Assembly (NCBI GenBank): GCA_036383255.1 | Contig: DASVOS010000018.1 | Coordinates: 281,432-345,431 of the forward strand | Length of the DNA: 64,000 nt | Source: Gammaproteobacteria bacterium | Lineage (GTDB): Bacteria; Pseudomonadota; Gammaproteobacteria; Natronospirales; REEB76 | Direction: 5' to 3' | Shown here: one piece after another, positions 9,142 through 22,830 of the stretch | How positions within the stretch are numbered: position 1 is the stretch's first letter | How the letters are laid out: each line of letters begins with the position of its first letter | Program-made: the position numbers and the translations under genes | Notes under the pieces: model-generated | What the model was told of the DNA's origin: nothing | The model's input: only the letters and a program-made list of their open reading frames with translations | Databases searched by the model: none

Positions 9142-9608
9142 GCGCGATGGTAGGGGTGGTTCTTGAGGATGGACCAGGCTCTATAGAGCTGCTCAGCCAC
9201 CACCACCCGCACCAGGCCATGGGGCAGGGTCAGGGGCGAAAGAGACCACTTGAAGCCGGCCCGGGCGATGCATTCCGGCGCGAGTCCGTCGGGACCGCCC
9301 ACCAACAATGCCTGATCACGGCCCTCCTGCAGCCAGCCGTTGAGCAGCTTCGCCAGGGCCTCCGTATCCAGCGGCTTGCCCTTCACCTCCAGGGTCGTGA
9401 CACCGGCACCCGCCGGCAGCGCCGCCAGCATGCGCTCGCCTTCCTCCTGCATGGCCTTGCGCGCATCGCCGCCGCTGCGGGCCGCGCCCAGCGGGATCTC
9501 CTTCAGGACGAGCTTGCACTCCGGCGGCAGGCGCCCGGCGTAGTCGGCATAACCCTCCGCCACCCAGGACGGCATCTTGGTGCCGGCGGCGATGAGGTGG
9601 ATGCGCAA
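9138..9608 (-). CDS. rlmH: 23S rRNA (pseudouridine1915-N3)-methyltransferase
   Basis: A SPOUT-class methyltransferase that modifies pseudouridine 1915 in helix 69 of 23S rRNA, acting on the assembled 70S ribosome. The 156-aa length matches E. coli RlmH (155). The SAM-binding knot is seen in LLVGGPDGLAPE and the C-terminal LSPLTLPHGLVRVVVAEQLYRAW is the family hallmark. The start codon is TTG (9606-9608), four bases after the rsfS stop. I accept it because MRIHLIAAGTKMPSW is the canonical N terminus. The rsfS-rlmH pairing is conserved across proteobacteria. Confidence 0.95.
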   Translation of the reverse strand: MRIHLIAAGTKMPSWVAEGYADYAGRLPPECKLVLKEIPLGAARSGGDARKAMQEEGERMLAALPAGAGVTTLEVKGKPLDTEALAKLLNGWLQEGRDQALLVGGPDGLAPECIARAGFKWSLSPLTLPHGLVRVVVAEQLYRAWSILKNHPYHRA

Positions 9609-9612
9609 GCGC

Positions 9613-9957
9613 TCAGCGGCCCGCGGCCTGGTTGAGATCCGGCAGCCAGAGCTTCTCCAGGTTGTAGAAGTCGCGCACCTGCGGGCGCATCACGTGCAGC
9701 AGCACGTCACCGAGGTCCACGAGCACCCACTCGCCGCCCTGCTCCCCCTCCATGCCCAGCGGCTTCACGCCGTGCTCGCGCACCTTGTCCACGGCGTTGC
9801 GCGCCAGCGACTTCACGTGCCGGTCCGAGGTACCGCTCACGATGACCATGAAGTCGGTGATGGCGGTCATGCCGCGCACGTCCAGCACGCGCAGGTCGAC
9901 GCCCTTCATGTCCTCCAGGGCTTCCACCACCAGGTCCTTGAGCTGTTCAGGTTTCAT
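9613..9957 (-). CDS. rsfS: Ribosomal silencing factor RsfS
   Basis: RsfS binds ribosomal protein uL14 and blocks subunit joining when nutrients fall. It is 114 aa, slightly longer than E. coli RsfS (105). Typical segments are the early VVEALEDMKGVDLRVLDVRG, then TDFMVIVSGTSDRHVKSLA, and near the end WVLVDLGDVLLHVM. The stop is followed after four bases by the TTG start of rlmH, and the ATG lies nine bases after nadD. This is the standard nadD-rsfS-rlmH order, so both family and context agree. Confidence 0.95.
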   Translation of the reverse strand: MKPEQLKDLVVEALEDMKGVDLRVLDVRGMTAITDFMVIVSGTSDRHVKSLARNAVDKVREHGVKPLGMEGEQGGEWVLVDLGDVLLHVMRPQVRDFYNLEKLWLPDLNQAAGR

Positions 9958-9966
9958 CGGGCTTCC

Positions 9967-10587
9967 TCATGCATAGCATTTCGAATCTCGTATGTAGGCG
10001 CGCACCGCGTCCGGCACCAGCCAGCGCAGCTCGCCGCCCTTGGCCGCGAGCTCCCGCACCCGGCTGGAGGAGATCTCGAACTGGGTGACCGCTTGCAGCA
10101 GCACCTGACCGGCGATGCCTTGCAGGACATCGGTCCGGCGCTCCTCCAGCACCGCGGCGATCCCGCCTTCCGTCTCCAACGCCCAGCCCGGACGGTGCAT
10201 CACCGCCACGTGTGCGAGGCCGAATATCTCCCGCCAGCGGTGCCAGCCGGGAAATCCCAGGAACGCGTCCATGCCCACCACCAGCACCAGCGCATCGGCG
10301 GGGTGCTGCCTGCGCAGCTCCGTGAGCGTGTCCACGGTGTAGGACGGCGAGGCACGCTTGAGTTCCCGCTCGTCCACCCGGAAACGCGGCTCCTCGTCGA
10401 GGGCGGCGCGCAGCATGGCGAGCCGGTGCTGCGGCGAAGCCAGCGGCGCGCCCCGGTGCGGAGGGTGGCCGCTGGGGATGAAGAGCATGCTGTCCAGGGA
10501 AAGCGCGTCGAGTATCTCGAGCGCGGGCCGCAGGTGGCCTAAGTGGATAGGGTCGAAGCTGCCCCCGAAGATGCCGATCTTTCTCAT
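9967..10587 (-). CDS. nadD: Nicotinate-nucleotide adenylyltransferase
   Basis: NadD converts nicotinate mononucleotide and ATP to deamido-NAD in NAD biosynthesis. The protein is 206 aa. The nucleotidyltransferase signature GIFGGSFDPIHLGHLRPA (residues 5-22, with the HLGH motif) and the C-terminal ISSSRVREL motif (ISSTxxR type) are both present. A purine-rich GAGGAG ribosome-binding site precedes the ATG in the short holA-nadD gap, which also contains a TATATATA patch at 10613-10620. It sits in the holA-nadD-rsfS-rlmH order seen in most gammaproteobacteria. Confidence 0.95.
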   Translation of the reverse strand: MRKIGIFGGSFDPIHLGHLRPALEILDALSLDSMLFIPSGHPPHRGAPLASPQHRLAMLRAALDEEPRFRVDERELKRASPSYTVDTLTELRRQHPADALVLVVGMDAFLGFPGWHRWREIFGLAHVAVMHRPGWALETEGGIAAVLEERRTDVLQGIAGQVLLQAVTQFEISSSRVRELAAKGGELRWLVPDAVRAYIRDSKCYA

Positions 10588-10625
10588 CCGCGCGCGTGGC
10601 GCTCCTCAGGCTTATATATAGGGGG

Positions 10626-11633
10626 TCAGCGGCCGACGCCTGCCATGCCTGTGGATAATTCTAACAGTTCGTCCCAGGGGCGGCCCCGGGCGCGCCCTTT
10701 GAGCACCGCATCGGCCCGCGATGCCTTCTTGAGGAGCCGCTGCCAGCCCGTGGCCTTGCGGCGTTTCAGGGCCGCCTGGACCAGGGGACGGCGCCGTTCC
10801 CAGACACCCGCCGTGACCCGCTGCATCGGGGCGCCCGCTTCGATCTCCAGGGCGAAGGAAGCCAGCTCCTTGAGCTGGCGCAAGAGCGCGCCCAGCACCA
10901 TCACCGGCTCCTCGCCTTCCGCCTGCAGACCTTCCAGCACGCGCACCGTCCGCGGCAGGTCGCCGGCGAGCGCCGCGTCCACCAGCTTGAATGCGTCATA
11001 GCGCGCGCTGTCCGCCACCGCTTCCGCCACGGCCTCGGCGTCCAGCACACCGGGCTGGCGCAGCAGCGCGAGCTTCTCCACCTCCTGTGCGGCGGCCAGG
11101 AGATTACCTTCCACCCGGCCGCTGATGAGCGTCACCGCATCGGGCGTGGCGTCGAATCCCTTGGCCTTGAGGCGCTGGCGCACCCAGGCCGGCACCTCGG
11201 CCGGCGCGACGGGCCACACTTGCACGAACAGCCCGGCGCGCTCCAGGGCCTGGGCCCAGACCGGATTGCCCTCCAGCTTGTCCTCCGCGATGACCAGGAG
11301 CAGCGTGTCCGGCGCCGGGTCCTTGGCGTAGGCCGACAGCACCTCGGCGCCCTTGGTGCCGGGCTTGGCGGTGGGCAGGCGCAGCTCCAGGATGCGGCGC
11401 GACGCGAACAGAGAGAGGCTGGCGCCGGCGGTGAGCAGCGCCTCCCATTCGAAGCCGCGCTCCGCCACGAACACCTCGCGGTCGGTGTAGCCCTGCTCGC
11501 GGGCCGCCTTGCGGATGAGATCGGCGCTCTCCTCCCGCTGCAGGGGCTCGTCGCCGGCGATGAGCGCCACCGGCGGCAGGCCGCCCTTGAGCTGGGAAGC
11601 GAGTCTGTCAGGCCCTAGCTTCACGCGTTGCAC
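10626..11633 (-). CDS. holA: DNA polymerase III subunit delta
   Basis: HolA is the wrench subunit of the clamp loader that opens the beta clamp. The 335-aa protein aligns by eye with E. coli HolA (343 aa) at its N terminus (LASQLKGGLPPVALIAGDEPLQREES, compared here only in pattern) and at SLFASRRILELRLP. The central EGNLLAAAQEVEKLAL motif and C-terminal helical bundle are also recognisable. The start is a GTG at 11633; a second GTG at 11624 would give MKLGPDRL, which also fits. Either way the gene begins inside the 3' end of the ZnuB-like gene (26 or 17 bases of overlap). Normally lptE lies directly upstream, but here a metal-transport cassette separates them. Confidence 0.94.
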   Translation of the reverse strand: MQRVKLGPDRLASQLKGGLPPVALIAGDEPLQREESADLIRKAAREQGYTDREVFVAERGFEWEALLTAGASLSLFASRRILELRLPTAKPGTKGAEVLSAYAKDPAPDTLLLVIAEDKLEGNPVWAQALERAGLFVQVWPVAPAEVPAWVRQRLKAKGFDATPDAVTLISGRVEGNLLAAAQEVEKLALLRQPGVLDAEAVAEAVADSARYDAFKLVDAALAGDLPRTVRVLEGLQAEGEEPVMVLGALLRQLKELASFALEIEAGAPMQRVTAGVWERRRPLVQAALKRRKATGWQRLLKKASRADAVLKGRARGRPWDELLELSTGMAGVGR

Positions 11634-12384
11634 CCGTCAGCTTGCGCAGGATGGCCATGATGATAGCGCAGGCTGCCAGGCACCAGACGATGAGCGCCCC
11701 GCTCGGCAGGTCGTAGAGCGTGGATAGCACCAGTCCCGCGGCATAGGCCACTGCCCCGAGCACGAAGGCCGCAGCGGTCCCCGGCTTGTAGCGCATGCCG
11801 CGCACGCCCAGGGCCGGCATGATGAGACTGGCGAACACCAGGTACACGCCCACCAGCTGCACCGAGGCGGTGACGGCGAGGGCGAACAACACGTAGAAGC
11901 CGATGCGCCCGAGGCGTTGGCCGAAGCCGAACCATACCCCCAGGATCAGGGCGTACAACAGCGCCACGGGGATGAGGCTCTTGTAGCTCACCCACAGGAT
12001 CTGACCGACCAGCAGGTCCTTGAGGTGTTCTCCCCCTTCCGGGTTGTTGGACAGCAGCAGGATGCTGCCGGTGGCGGCCAGCGCGAACAGGCCGCCGATG
12101 AGCGCCTCCTGCACTTCCGGGAAACGCCGCTCGGTCCAGGTGAGCAGGAGCGCGCCCAGCAGCGCCGATACGCCGGCGGCGAACTGCACGCCCCAGCCGC
12201 TCTCGCCGCCCCAGTGCAGCATGCCGGCAGCGATCACGCCCAAGCCCGCCACCTGTGCGATGGCGAGATCGATGAAGATGATGCCCTTGTTCAGCACCTC
12301 GCGGCCCATGGGCACGTGGGTGGCGAGCACCAGGAGGCCCGCCACCAGCGCGGGACCGATGATGGAGAGATCGACGAGGTTCAC
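11608..12384 (-). CDS. znuB: Metal (zinc/manganese-type) ABC transporter permease, ZnuB family
   Basis: An inner-membrane permease of 258 aa with about eight hydrophobic segments, of the ABC-3 family that imports Zn or Mn. The N terminus carries VPMGREVLNKGIIFIDLAIAQ, which is the family's conserved start (LGCFVVWRRMAYFGDxLAH-type region). The start codon is GTG at 12384, which overlaps the upstream substrate-binding protein's stop as GTGA; the frame extends further but into that gene. The 3' end runs 17-26 bases into holA. No ATPase gene (znuC) accompanies it, so the nucleotide-binding subunit must come from elsewhere if the transporter is functional. Zinc rather than manganese specificity is not proven. 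Confidence 0.88.
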   Translation of the reverse strand: MNLVDLSIIGPALVAGLLVLATHVPMGREVLNKGIIFIDLAIAQVAGLGVIAAGMLHWGGESGWGVQFAAGVSALLGALLLTWTERRFPEVQEALIGGLFALAATGSILLLSNNPEGGEHLKDLLVGQILWVSYKSLIPVALLYALILGVWFGFGQRLGRIGFYVLFALAVTASVQLVGVYLVFASLIMPALGVRGMRYKPGTAAAFVLGAVAYAAGLVLSTLYDLPSGALIVWCLAACAIIMAILRKLTGATREARA

Positions 12385-13289
12385 TTCCCGCCTCCCTGCA
12401 GCTTGAGCAGCCGATCCACCATGAGGCCATAGAACTGGAACAGGTCCTTGTCGTCGTCGGCGCCCACGGTGTCGGGGATCTGTGCCACCGGGATGCCGCC
12501 GCGCTCGCTCAGCCACTCCGGCGCCTGCTCGTCCTCATAGGGCGTATAGATGATGCCCTTCACGCCCTCGCTCTTGATCTTGCCGAGCAACTCCGACAGG
12601 TGGCCGGGACTGGGCGGGATGCCGGGCTTGGGCTCCAGGAAACCCACCGCCTCGATGCCGAGCCAGTTCTGCATGTACACCCACCCGTCGTGGTAGGCGA
12701 TGAGCTTCATGCCCTTCAATGGCGCCGCCTGCTGCTGCCACTTGGCGACGGCCGCATCCCAGCGCGCCTTGAAATCGGCGTAGCGCTTCTGGTAGTCGGC
12801 GGCGTTGGACGGGTCGAGCTGCGCCAGGTGCTTCGCGAGCTCCGCGGCCACCAGGCCGATGTTGCGCGGATCGGTCTGGAAGTGCGGGTTGCCGTAGGGA
12901 TGGATGTCGCCCTGGGCCCGGTCCACGCTCGCCGGGACTTGCAGCATCTGCACCGACTGCGAGGCGTCCAGGAAGCCGGGCTGTCCCGGCTGCACCGAGG
13001 CGCGGGCGCCCTGCTGCATCAGCACCGGCAGCCAGCCCACCTCCAGGTCCGCGCCGTTGCAGACCACGAGGTCGGCCTTGCGCACGGCGGAGATCAGGCT
13101 GGGGCGCGCCTGGATGAAGTGCGGGTCGTTGAAGGCGCCGCTGGCGGTGGTCACGTTCACGTGGCCGCCGCCCACTTCGGCCAGCAGCGAGGCCCAGTGG
13201 GGCTCGCAGGCGAAGGCGTTGATGTCAGCGAAGGCCGGTGTGCAGGTCGCCAAGGCCAATGCCAGAGAAAGGTATTTGAAGAGTTTCAT
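12381..13289 (-). CDS. znuA: Metal ABC transporter substrate-binding protein, ZnuA-like
   Basis: A 302-aa periplasmic cluster A-I metal-binding protein. The signal peptide is clear (LSLALALATCTPAFA, cleavage before Asp22). Candidate ligand residues occur in the expected places: His57 in NDPHFIQARPS, the paired His in HPYGNPHFQTDP, a further His in IAYHDGWVYM, and the acidic YTPYEDEQAPEW. It lacks the long His/Asp-rich loop of E. coli ZnuA, so Zn versus Mn preference is uncertain. The ATG was chosen because the upstream extension overlaps the barrel gene and has no family similarity. It is coupled to the permease by a GTGA overlap and follows the outer-membrane gene by 17 bases. Confidence 0.9.
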   Translation of the reverse strand: MKLFKYLSLALALATCTPAFADINAFACEPHWASLLAEVGGGHVNVTTASGAFNDPHFIQARPSLISAVRKADLVVCNGADLEVGWLPVLMQQGARASVQPGQPGFLDASQSVQMLQVPASVDRAQGDIHPYGNPHFQTDPRNIGLVAAELAKHLAQLDPSNAADYQKRYADFKARWDAAVAKWQQQAAPLKGMKLIAYHDGWVYMQNWLGIEAVGFLEPKPGIPPSPGHLSELLGKIKSEGVKGIIYTPYEDEQAPEWLSERGGIPVAQIPDTVGADDDKDLFQFYGLMVDRLLKLQGGGK

Positions 13290-13306
13290 GGTCGATCCTC
13301 GCCGAA

Positions 13307-14542
13307 TCAGAATGTATGCGCCGGATGGGCGCCCATGGCCACGATGTACTGCAGCATCACCTCGTTCGCGGCCCGGGGGCCCGACGCGTCGCGGTTGAAC
13401 TGCAGGCGGATGCGGCTGAACTCGGAGTTGGAGAAATCCAGCATCGCGCTCTCCCGGTGCGGCGCGAAGCCATTGCCGAGGAGCTGTGCCGGCTGATAGA
13501 GGCCGGTGACGGCGTTGTCGCTGCTCAAGCGGTCGTAGCGCAGGCCGAAGCGCCAGCGCGGCATCCACTGGTACACGCCCTGCACGTACCAGCCGCTCGC
13601 GGAGCCAGCATACAGGCTGCCGCCGCTGCAGGCGGTGGCCACCGGACAAGGCAACGGCGCGACGCTGCCGGACTCGCGCCGGTGAAGGTACTCGGCCTGC
13701 AGCACCAGGTTCTTCTGGGCGAAGTTGCCGTGGGGCGACCACTTCCACACGAAGTCCGCGCCCACGATGTCACTGTGGCCGGAGAATACCGGTCCATCCG
13801 GTTCGCTCGCGTCAGTGAACTCGGCGCTGGGGCTGCCGAGGGAGGGCCGATCCGCGGCACGGGCGGTCAGCCAGGACAAGCCCGCGAACCAGGTGCTGCT
13901 GTCCCCCACGTCGCGGCTCAGCTTCACGAACAGGGAGTGAGCGCCGTTGCCGCCGTGACTTGCGCCGCCCGCCGGGAAGCGGTCGCCGCTGAAGGCCTCG
14001 GCGCCGACCAAGAGGTAAGTGTCGGTGGGCGCGAGCCAGGTCACCTGCAGGCCGGGGTCGCTGTACTGTCCGCCCAGCATGGCCTCGTACACCAACGGCT
14101 GGTCCACGAAGTCCCAGGCGTGGGCATGGCGCGCGTTCTGGTAGCCGAAGGCGGAGAAGAACTTGCCGGCGGTCACCTGCAGGCCGTAGGGCATCGCCAG
14201 GGTCTGCAGGTAGGCCAGCTCCACTTCCGCGCGGTCCTCGCCATGGCTCTCGCTGAAGGAGAGCGCGGCGAAGCCTGTGAACTGGTCGTCGATATTGGAG
14301 AACAGGTCCAGTTCGGATTCACCGAGGCCGAAGCCCTGCTGCGGCAGGCCCGCGTCCTCGCCCAGCATGAAGCCCGGCATCTGCCGGTGGCCGGCGCTGT
14401 CAGGATAGGCGGCATAAGTGCCGTTCAGCACCAGGGCCACGCCGGGGTTGAAGGCGTTACCGCTCTGGGGCGCTGCGAAGGCCGCGCCGCTGCATGCGGC
14501 GATGCCGCAAGCCAAGGCGGCGGCCAGATATCTCTTGTCCAT
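13307..14542 (-). CDS. Predicted outer-membrane beta-barrel (porin-like) linked to metal uptake
   Basis: A 411-aa protein with a signal peptide (YLAAALACGIAACSGAAFA) and a body of alternating amphipathic strands rich in Gly, Tyr, Phe and Trp, ending in HPAHTF with a terminal Phe as expected for a BAM substrate. GFGLGESELDLFSNIDDQFTG and GKFFSAFGYQNARHAHAWDF are the kind of turns seen in phosphate-selective-porin-like and metal-regulated outer-membrane proteins. There is no plug domain or TonB box, so it is not a classical TonB receptor. It has a GAGGAG ribosome-binding site and stands directly before the ZnuA-like gene. A role in passing metal or metal complexes across the outer membrane is inferred from context. 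Confidence 0.72.
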   Translation of the reverse strand: MDKRYLAAALACGIAACSGAAFAAPQSGNAFNPGVALVLNGTYAAYPDSAGHRQMPGFMLGEDAGLPQQGFGLGESELDLFSNIDDQFTGFAALSFSESHGEDRAEVELAYLQTLAMPYGLQVTAGKFFSAFGYQNARHAHAWDFVDQPLVYEAMLGGQYSDPGLQVTWLAPTDTYLLVGAEAFSGDRFPAGGASHGGNGAHSLFVKLSRDVGDSSTWFAGLSWLTARAADRPSLGSPSAEFTDASEPDGPVFSGHSDIVGADFVWKWSPHGNFAQKNLVLQAEYLHRRESGSVAPLPCPVATACSGGSLYAGSASGWYVQGVYQWMPRWRFGLRYDRLSSDNAVTGLYQPAQLLGNGFAPHRESAMLDFSNSEFSRIRLQFNRDASGPRAANEVMLQYIVAMGAHPAHTF

Positions 14543-14622
14543 GGAAGACGCTCCTCGTGTACGTGTCTACGCGGCCGCGCCGCCCTGAGGCGGACGCGAC
14601 CATGCCAAGTGGATCCGGGGGA

Positions 14623-14931
14623 TCAGGCGTGGACGACGGGAGGTGCGCGGCTGGTCTGGTTGCGGAGGAGGCCCTGGGCGGCGGGGCTGATGAGGACGGC
14701 ACACGGCGCTGCTTCGCGCACCGGCAGGGCCAGCTGCGGGAGCGCTGTGCCGGACACGGCAGGCGAATGGCCTCCGAGCATGCAGTAGTGGCAGGTAAGA
14801 TCGGACTGGCCGATGGGATGGCTCGCCTGGTGCGCCGGCAATGCCGACTGCACCGCCAGGAACAGCAGACCGAGCACGAGCCAGAGGCGGCGCGCGGCGC
14901 GGTGCAGGCGAAGGTCGGTCAGGCGGAGCAT
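14623..14931 (-). CDS. Small membrane/exported protein with CxxC motif, DUF2946-like
   Basis: A 102-aa protein with one hydrophobic segment at about residues 16-33 (LWLVLGLLFLAVQSALPA). A short Cys/His patch follows, HPIGQSDLTCHYCMLGGH, that could bind a metal ion, and then a Pro/Ala-rich tail. This layout resembles the DUF2946 group of small proteins found beside copper and zinc transport genes, but that is recognition by pattern only. It lies 10 bases after lptE and 80 bases before the barrel gene, so it is the first member of the inserted metal cassette. No Zur-type palindrome was visible before it or in the gap after it. Confidence 0.6.
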   Translation of the reverse strand: MLRLTDLRLHRAARRLWLVLGLLFLAVQSALPAHQASHPIGQSDLTCHYCMLGGHSPAVSGTALPQLALPVREAAPCAVLISPAAQGLLRNQTSRAPPVVHA

Positions 14932-14941
14932 GGCGAAAATA

Positions 14942-19894
<4,953 letters not shown>

Positions 19895-19898
<4 letters not shown>

Positions 19899-21436
19899 GC
19901 GGCGGCCCTCCGGCGCGCGCGCCAGCCCAGGGCCAGCAACGCGAGCAGCGTGAGGCCGGCGGCAAGCCCATTGCCCCAGCGGCTCACCGGCGTGGCGCCG
20001 GCCAGGGGCTGGATCTCGCCCTGCAGCACGTACACCTGCCCGGTGGGCGCAGCGGCGCGCACCTGGCCCGCATCGTCCACGATGGCGGTGATGCCGGTGT
20101 TGGTGGCGCGCAGCAGCCAGCGGCCGGTCTCGATGGCGCGCATGCGCGCGATCTCGAGGTGCTGCGGCAGGGCGATGGAATCGCCGAACCAGCCGTCGTT
20201 GCTCACGTTCACGAGGAAGGCCGCCTCCGGGAGGGCCCGCATTATCTCATCGCCGTAGGCGTCCTCGTAGCAGATGGACGTGCCGACCGGGTAGCCCGCC
20301 GCCACCAGCAGCTTCTGCCGCGCGGCGCCGGGACTGAAGCTCGAGTACGGCAGGTCCATGTCCCGCAACAGCGACTTCACCCAGCGCGGCAGGAACTCGA
20401 AGTCCTCGCCGAAGGGCACCAGGTGGCGCTTGTTATAGGTGCCGTCGCTCTGCCCCAGGCTGATTACGCTGTTGTAATAGTTCTCGCCGTCGTAGGTCGG
20501 CACGCCCAGCAGGATGTCGGTGCCGTGCCCGCGTGCGTCGGCTTCCAGCGGGTCCAGGAAGTCGAACTGCACCTCGTCCTGATAGGCCGGTACCGCCGCC
20601 TCCGGCCAGACGATGAGGCCACGGCCCCAGTTCGCGTCGGTGAGGTGGCGGTAGAGCTTCAGGGTAGGGATGAATGCCGCCGGCTCCCACTTCTGGTCCT
20701 GGGGCACGTCGCCCTGGATGAGGCTCACGCTCAAGGGCGGCCCGGCGGGATGGGTCCAGCGCAGCTGGCCCAGGCCCCAACCGGCGGACCACAGCGCCAG
20801 CAATGCGGCGACGGGCGGTGCGGAGCGGCGCCAGTTGCCCGCCCCGATGGCCGTGAGCAGCAGCCCCGCGCTCAGCACCACCGCGAAGCTCACGCCGAAG
20901 CCGCCGAGATAGGGTGCATAGCCGGCCAGCGGCGAGTCCACCTGGCTGTATCCCAGGGTGAGCCAAGGGAAGCCCGAGAGGAACCAGCCGCGCAGCCATT
21001 CCAGGAAGGTCCACGCCGCCGGCAACAACAGCCACAGGCGCAGCGGGCCGGCAGGCGCCCAGGCCGCGGCGAGCGCGCAGGCGCCGGCGGAGTACAGCGC
21101 CATGATCGCCACCAGCGCCAGCAGCATGAACCCGGCGGCCAGGGGCGGCACCCCGCCCATGCCGTGCAGGCTGATGTAGAGCCAGTACACGCCGGATAGG
21201 AACTCGCCGGCACCGAACAGGAAGCCGCGCCAGGCGGCGCGGCGCCAGCCCAGCGGCGCGATGAGCCAGGCCAGGCCTGCGAGCGCGAGCACCGCGAGCG
21301 GATAGCAGCCGAAGGGAGCGAAAGCGAACACCGCGAGCAAGCCCAGCAACGCGGCGGCGGCGTCCCCTGCCCTTCCGGCACGCCACTCCAGCGCCCGCGT
21401 GGAGATGCGGTGCAGGATGGCGGCCACCGGACTCAC
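19895..21436 (-). CDS. lnt: Apolipoprotein N-acyltransferase
   Basis: Lnt adds the third acyl chain to the N-terminal Cys of lipoproteins at the inner membrane, which is the step that lets the Lol system export them. The 513-aa protein has the family layout: about eight membrane segments at the N terminus, then a periplasmic nitrilase-like domain. The catalytic triad is Glu279 (WPEAAVP), Lys336 (NKRHLVPFGE) and Cys389 (TSICYED), matching E267/K335/C387 of E. coli. The start is GTG at 21436, which overlaps the corC stop (GTGA). The corC-lnt pair is conserved in gammaproteobacteria. Confidence 0.95.
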
Positions 21437-22302
21437 GCCTCGCTTTCGGCGGCCGGGGGCCTGCGCAAGGCTTCCAGGAGGTGCAGGCGCCGGCTGTCGG
21501 CGCGCAGCACCTTGAAGCGGAACCCGCCGAGCTCGATGCGCTCGCCGCGCTTCGGCAGGTGGCCGAAGGCATGGGTGACGAGGCCACCGACGGTCTCGAA
21601 CTCGTCGTCGCTGAGCGTGGTGCCGAAGTACTCGTTGAAGTCCTCCACCGGCGTCACCGCCTTGACGGTATAGCGGGTGTCGGTGTGCTTGAGGATGCGC
21701 TGCTCGTCGTCCACGTCGTACTCGTCGTCGATGTCACCGACGATCTGCTCCAGCACGTCCTCGATGGTGACGAGGCCGGCCACGCCGCCGTACTCATCCG
21801 CCACGATGGCCATGTGGTTGCGGCTGGCGCGGAACTTCTTGAGCAGGATGTTGAGGCGCATGCTCTCCGGCACGAACGGCGCCGGACGCAGGTACTCGCG
21901 GATGTTGAACGGGGCGTCGTCGCCCTCGACGAAGTGGTTGAGCAGGTCCTTGGCCAGCACGATGCCGGTGACCTGGTCCCGGTCCTCGCCCACCACCGGG
22001 AAGCGCGAGTGGCCGGACTCGCTCAGCACCGCCAGCGCCTGGCTGAGGTCCATGTCCTTCTCCAGGGCCACCATCTGGGCGCGCGGAATCATCACGTCGC
22101 GCACCTGCATGTCCGCCACCTGCAGCACGCCCTCCAGCATGGTCTGGGCGTCGGCGTCGAACAGGTTGCGTTCGCGGGCGTCGTTGAGGAGTTCCAGCAG
22201 CTCTTCGCGGTCGCGGGGCTCGCCCGTGAGGGCTTGTCCCAGGCGCTGGAACCAGGCGCGCAGGCCGGGACTGGCGCTACGCTGCGGGTCTTCGTCGGTC
22301 AT
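21433..22302 (-). CDS. corC: CBS-domain protein CorC/YbeX (magnesium/cobalt efflux family)
   Basis: A cytoplasmic protein of 289 aa with a CBS pair (about residues 65-190: VADMQVRDVMIPRAQMVALE, then NHMAIVADEYGGVAGLVTIEDVLE) and a C-terminal CorC_HlyC transporter-associated domain (FNEYFGTTLSDDEFETVGGLV). In Salmonella CorC supports Co/Mg efflux with CorA, and in E. coli YbeX is linked to ribosome metabolism. It has no membrane segments. The frame also offers a TTG one codon upstream, but I prefer the ATG at 22302. An extended -10-like element lies about 30 bases upstream, so corC-lnt-ligase-leuS may have its own promoter in addition to read-through from ybeY. Confidence 0.93.
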   Translation of the reverse strand: MTDEDPQRSASPGLRAWFQRLGQALTGEPRDREELLELLNDARERNLFDADAQTMLEGVLQVADMQVRDVMIPRAQMVALEKDMDLSQALAVLSESGHSRFPVVGEDRDQVTGIVLAKDLLNHFVEGDDAPFNIREYLRPAPFVPESMRLNILLKKFRASRNHMAIVADEYGGVAGLVTIEDVLEQIVGDIDDEYDVDDEQRILKHTDTRYTVKAVTPVEDFNEYFGTTLSDDEFETVGGLVTHAFGHLPKRGERIELGGFRFKVLRADSRRLHLLEALRRPPAAESEA

Positions 22303-22333
22303 CAATGGGCCGTCAGGAGCGGGTCGGAAGCGG

Positions 22334-22342
22334 ATTTTACCA
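22334..22342 (-). promoter_or_regulatory. Possible extended -10 promoter element upstream of corC
   Basis: On the minus strand this reads TGGTAAAAT, that is TGnTAAAAT, in the short gap between ybeY and corC. No good -35 hexamer lies 16-18 bases upstream. The surrounding bases also form a weak inverted repeat (GATTTT/AAAATC). A start here would give a leader of about 25 bases. This is a pattern match only. Confidence 0.35.
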
Positions 22343-22365
22343 GCAAAATCGCGGGGTTCGGTGCC

Positions 22366-22830
22366 TCAGCGGGGTGCGTAAGGGTCAGGGTACCCGAGAC
22401 CGGCCAGGATGGCCGTCTCCAGGGGCTCCATCTCGGCCGCCTGGCGCTCATCCACGTGGTCATAGCCCAAAAGGTGCAGGCAGCCGTGCACCACCATGTG
22501 GGCCCAGTGGGCCTCCGCCGCCTTGCCCTGGGCCGCCGCCTCCCGCGCCACCACCGGCGCGCAGATGACCAGATCCCCGAGCGCCGCCACCGGCACGCCG
22601 GGCGGCAACTCCGCCGGGAACGACAGCACGTTGGTGGGGCCGGCCTTGTGGCGGTACCTGCCGTTGAACTCAGCGCTCTCCGCCTCACCCACGACACGGA
22701 TGGAGAGCTGCGCCTCGGTGCGCCGCCCCATGAGAGCCGCCTCTACCCAGCGCGCGAGGGCCGCCGCATCGGGTACGCCGTCCGCACCACTCACGTCCTC
22801 CACGTCCAGCTGGATACCGCCGCCGCTCAT
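22366..22830 (-). CDS. ybeY: Endoribonuclease YbeY (rRNA maturation factor)
   Basis: YbeY is a zinc-dependent single-strand endoribonuclease involved in 16S rRNA 3'-end maturation and ribosome quality control. The protein is 154 aa, near the usual 150-155. The zinc motif HxxxHxxxxxH is present as [11 protein letters not shown], followed by VDERQAAEM. The substrate-groove Arg region [10 protein letters not shown] and the strand NVLSFPAE are also conserved. The ATG overlaps the phoH stop by four bases. The phoH-ybeY-corC-lnt order is standard. Confidence 0.96.
   Translation of the reverse strand: MSGGGIQLDVEDVSGADGVPDAAALARWVEAALMGRRTEAQLSIRVVGEAESAEFNGRYRHKAGPTNVLSFPAELPPGVPVAALGDLVICAPVVAREAAAQGKAAEAHWAHMVVHGCLHLLGYDHVDERQAAEMEPLETAILAGLGYPDPYAPR

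Noticed and set aside
13307-14542. TonB-dependent receptor for the outer-membrane barrel
   Set aside because: At 411 aa with no plug domain or TonB box it is too small; a porin-like barrel is more likely.
14543-14622. Search for a Zur box before the barrel/znuA/znuB genes
   Set aside because: No GTTATA-type palindrome is present here or before 14931, so no operator is reported.
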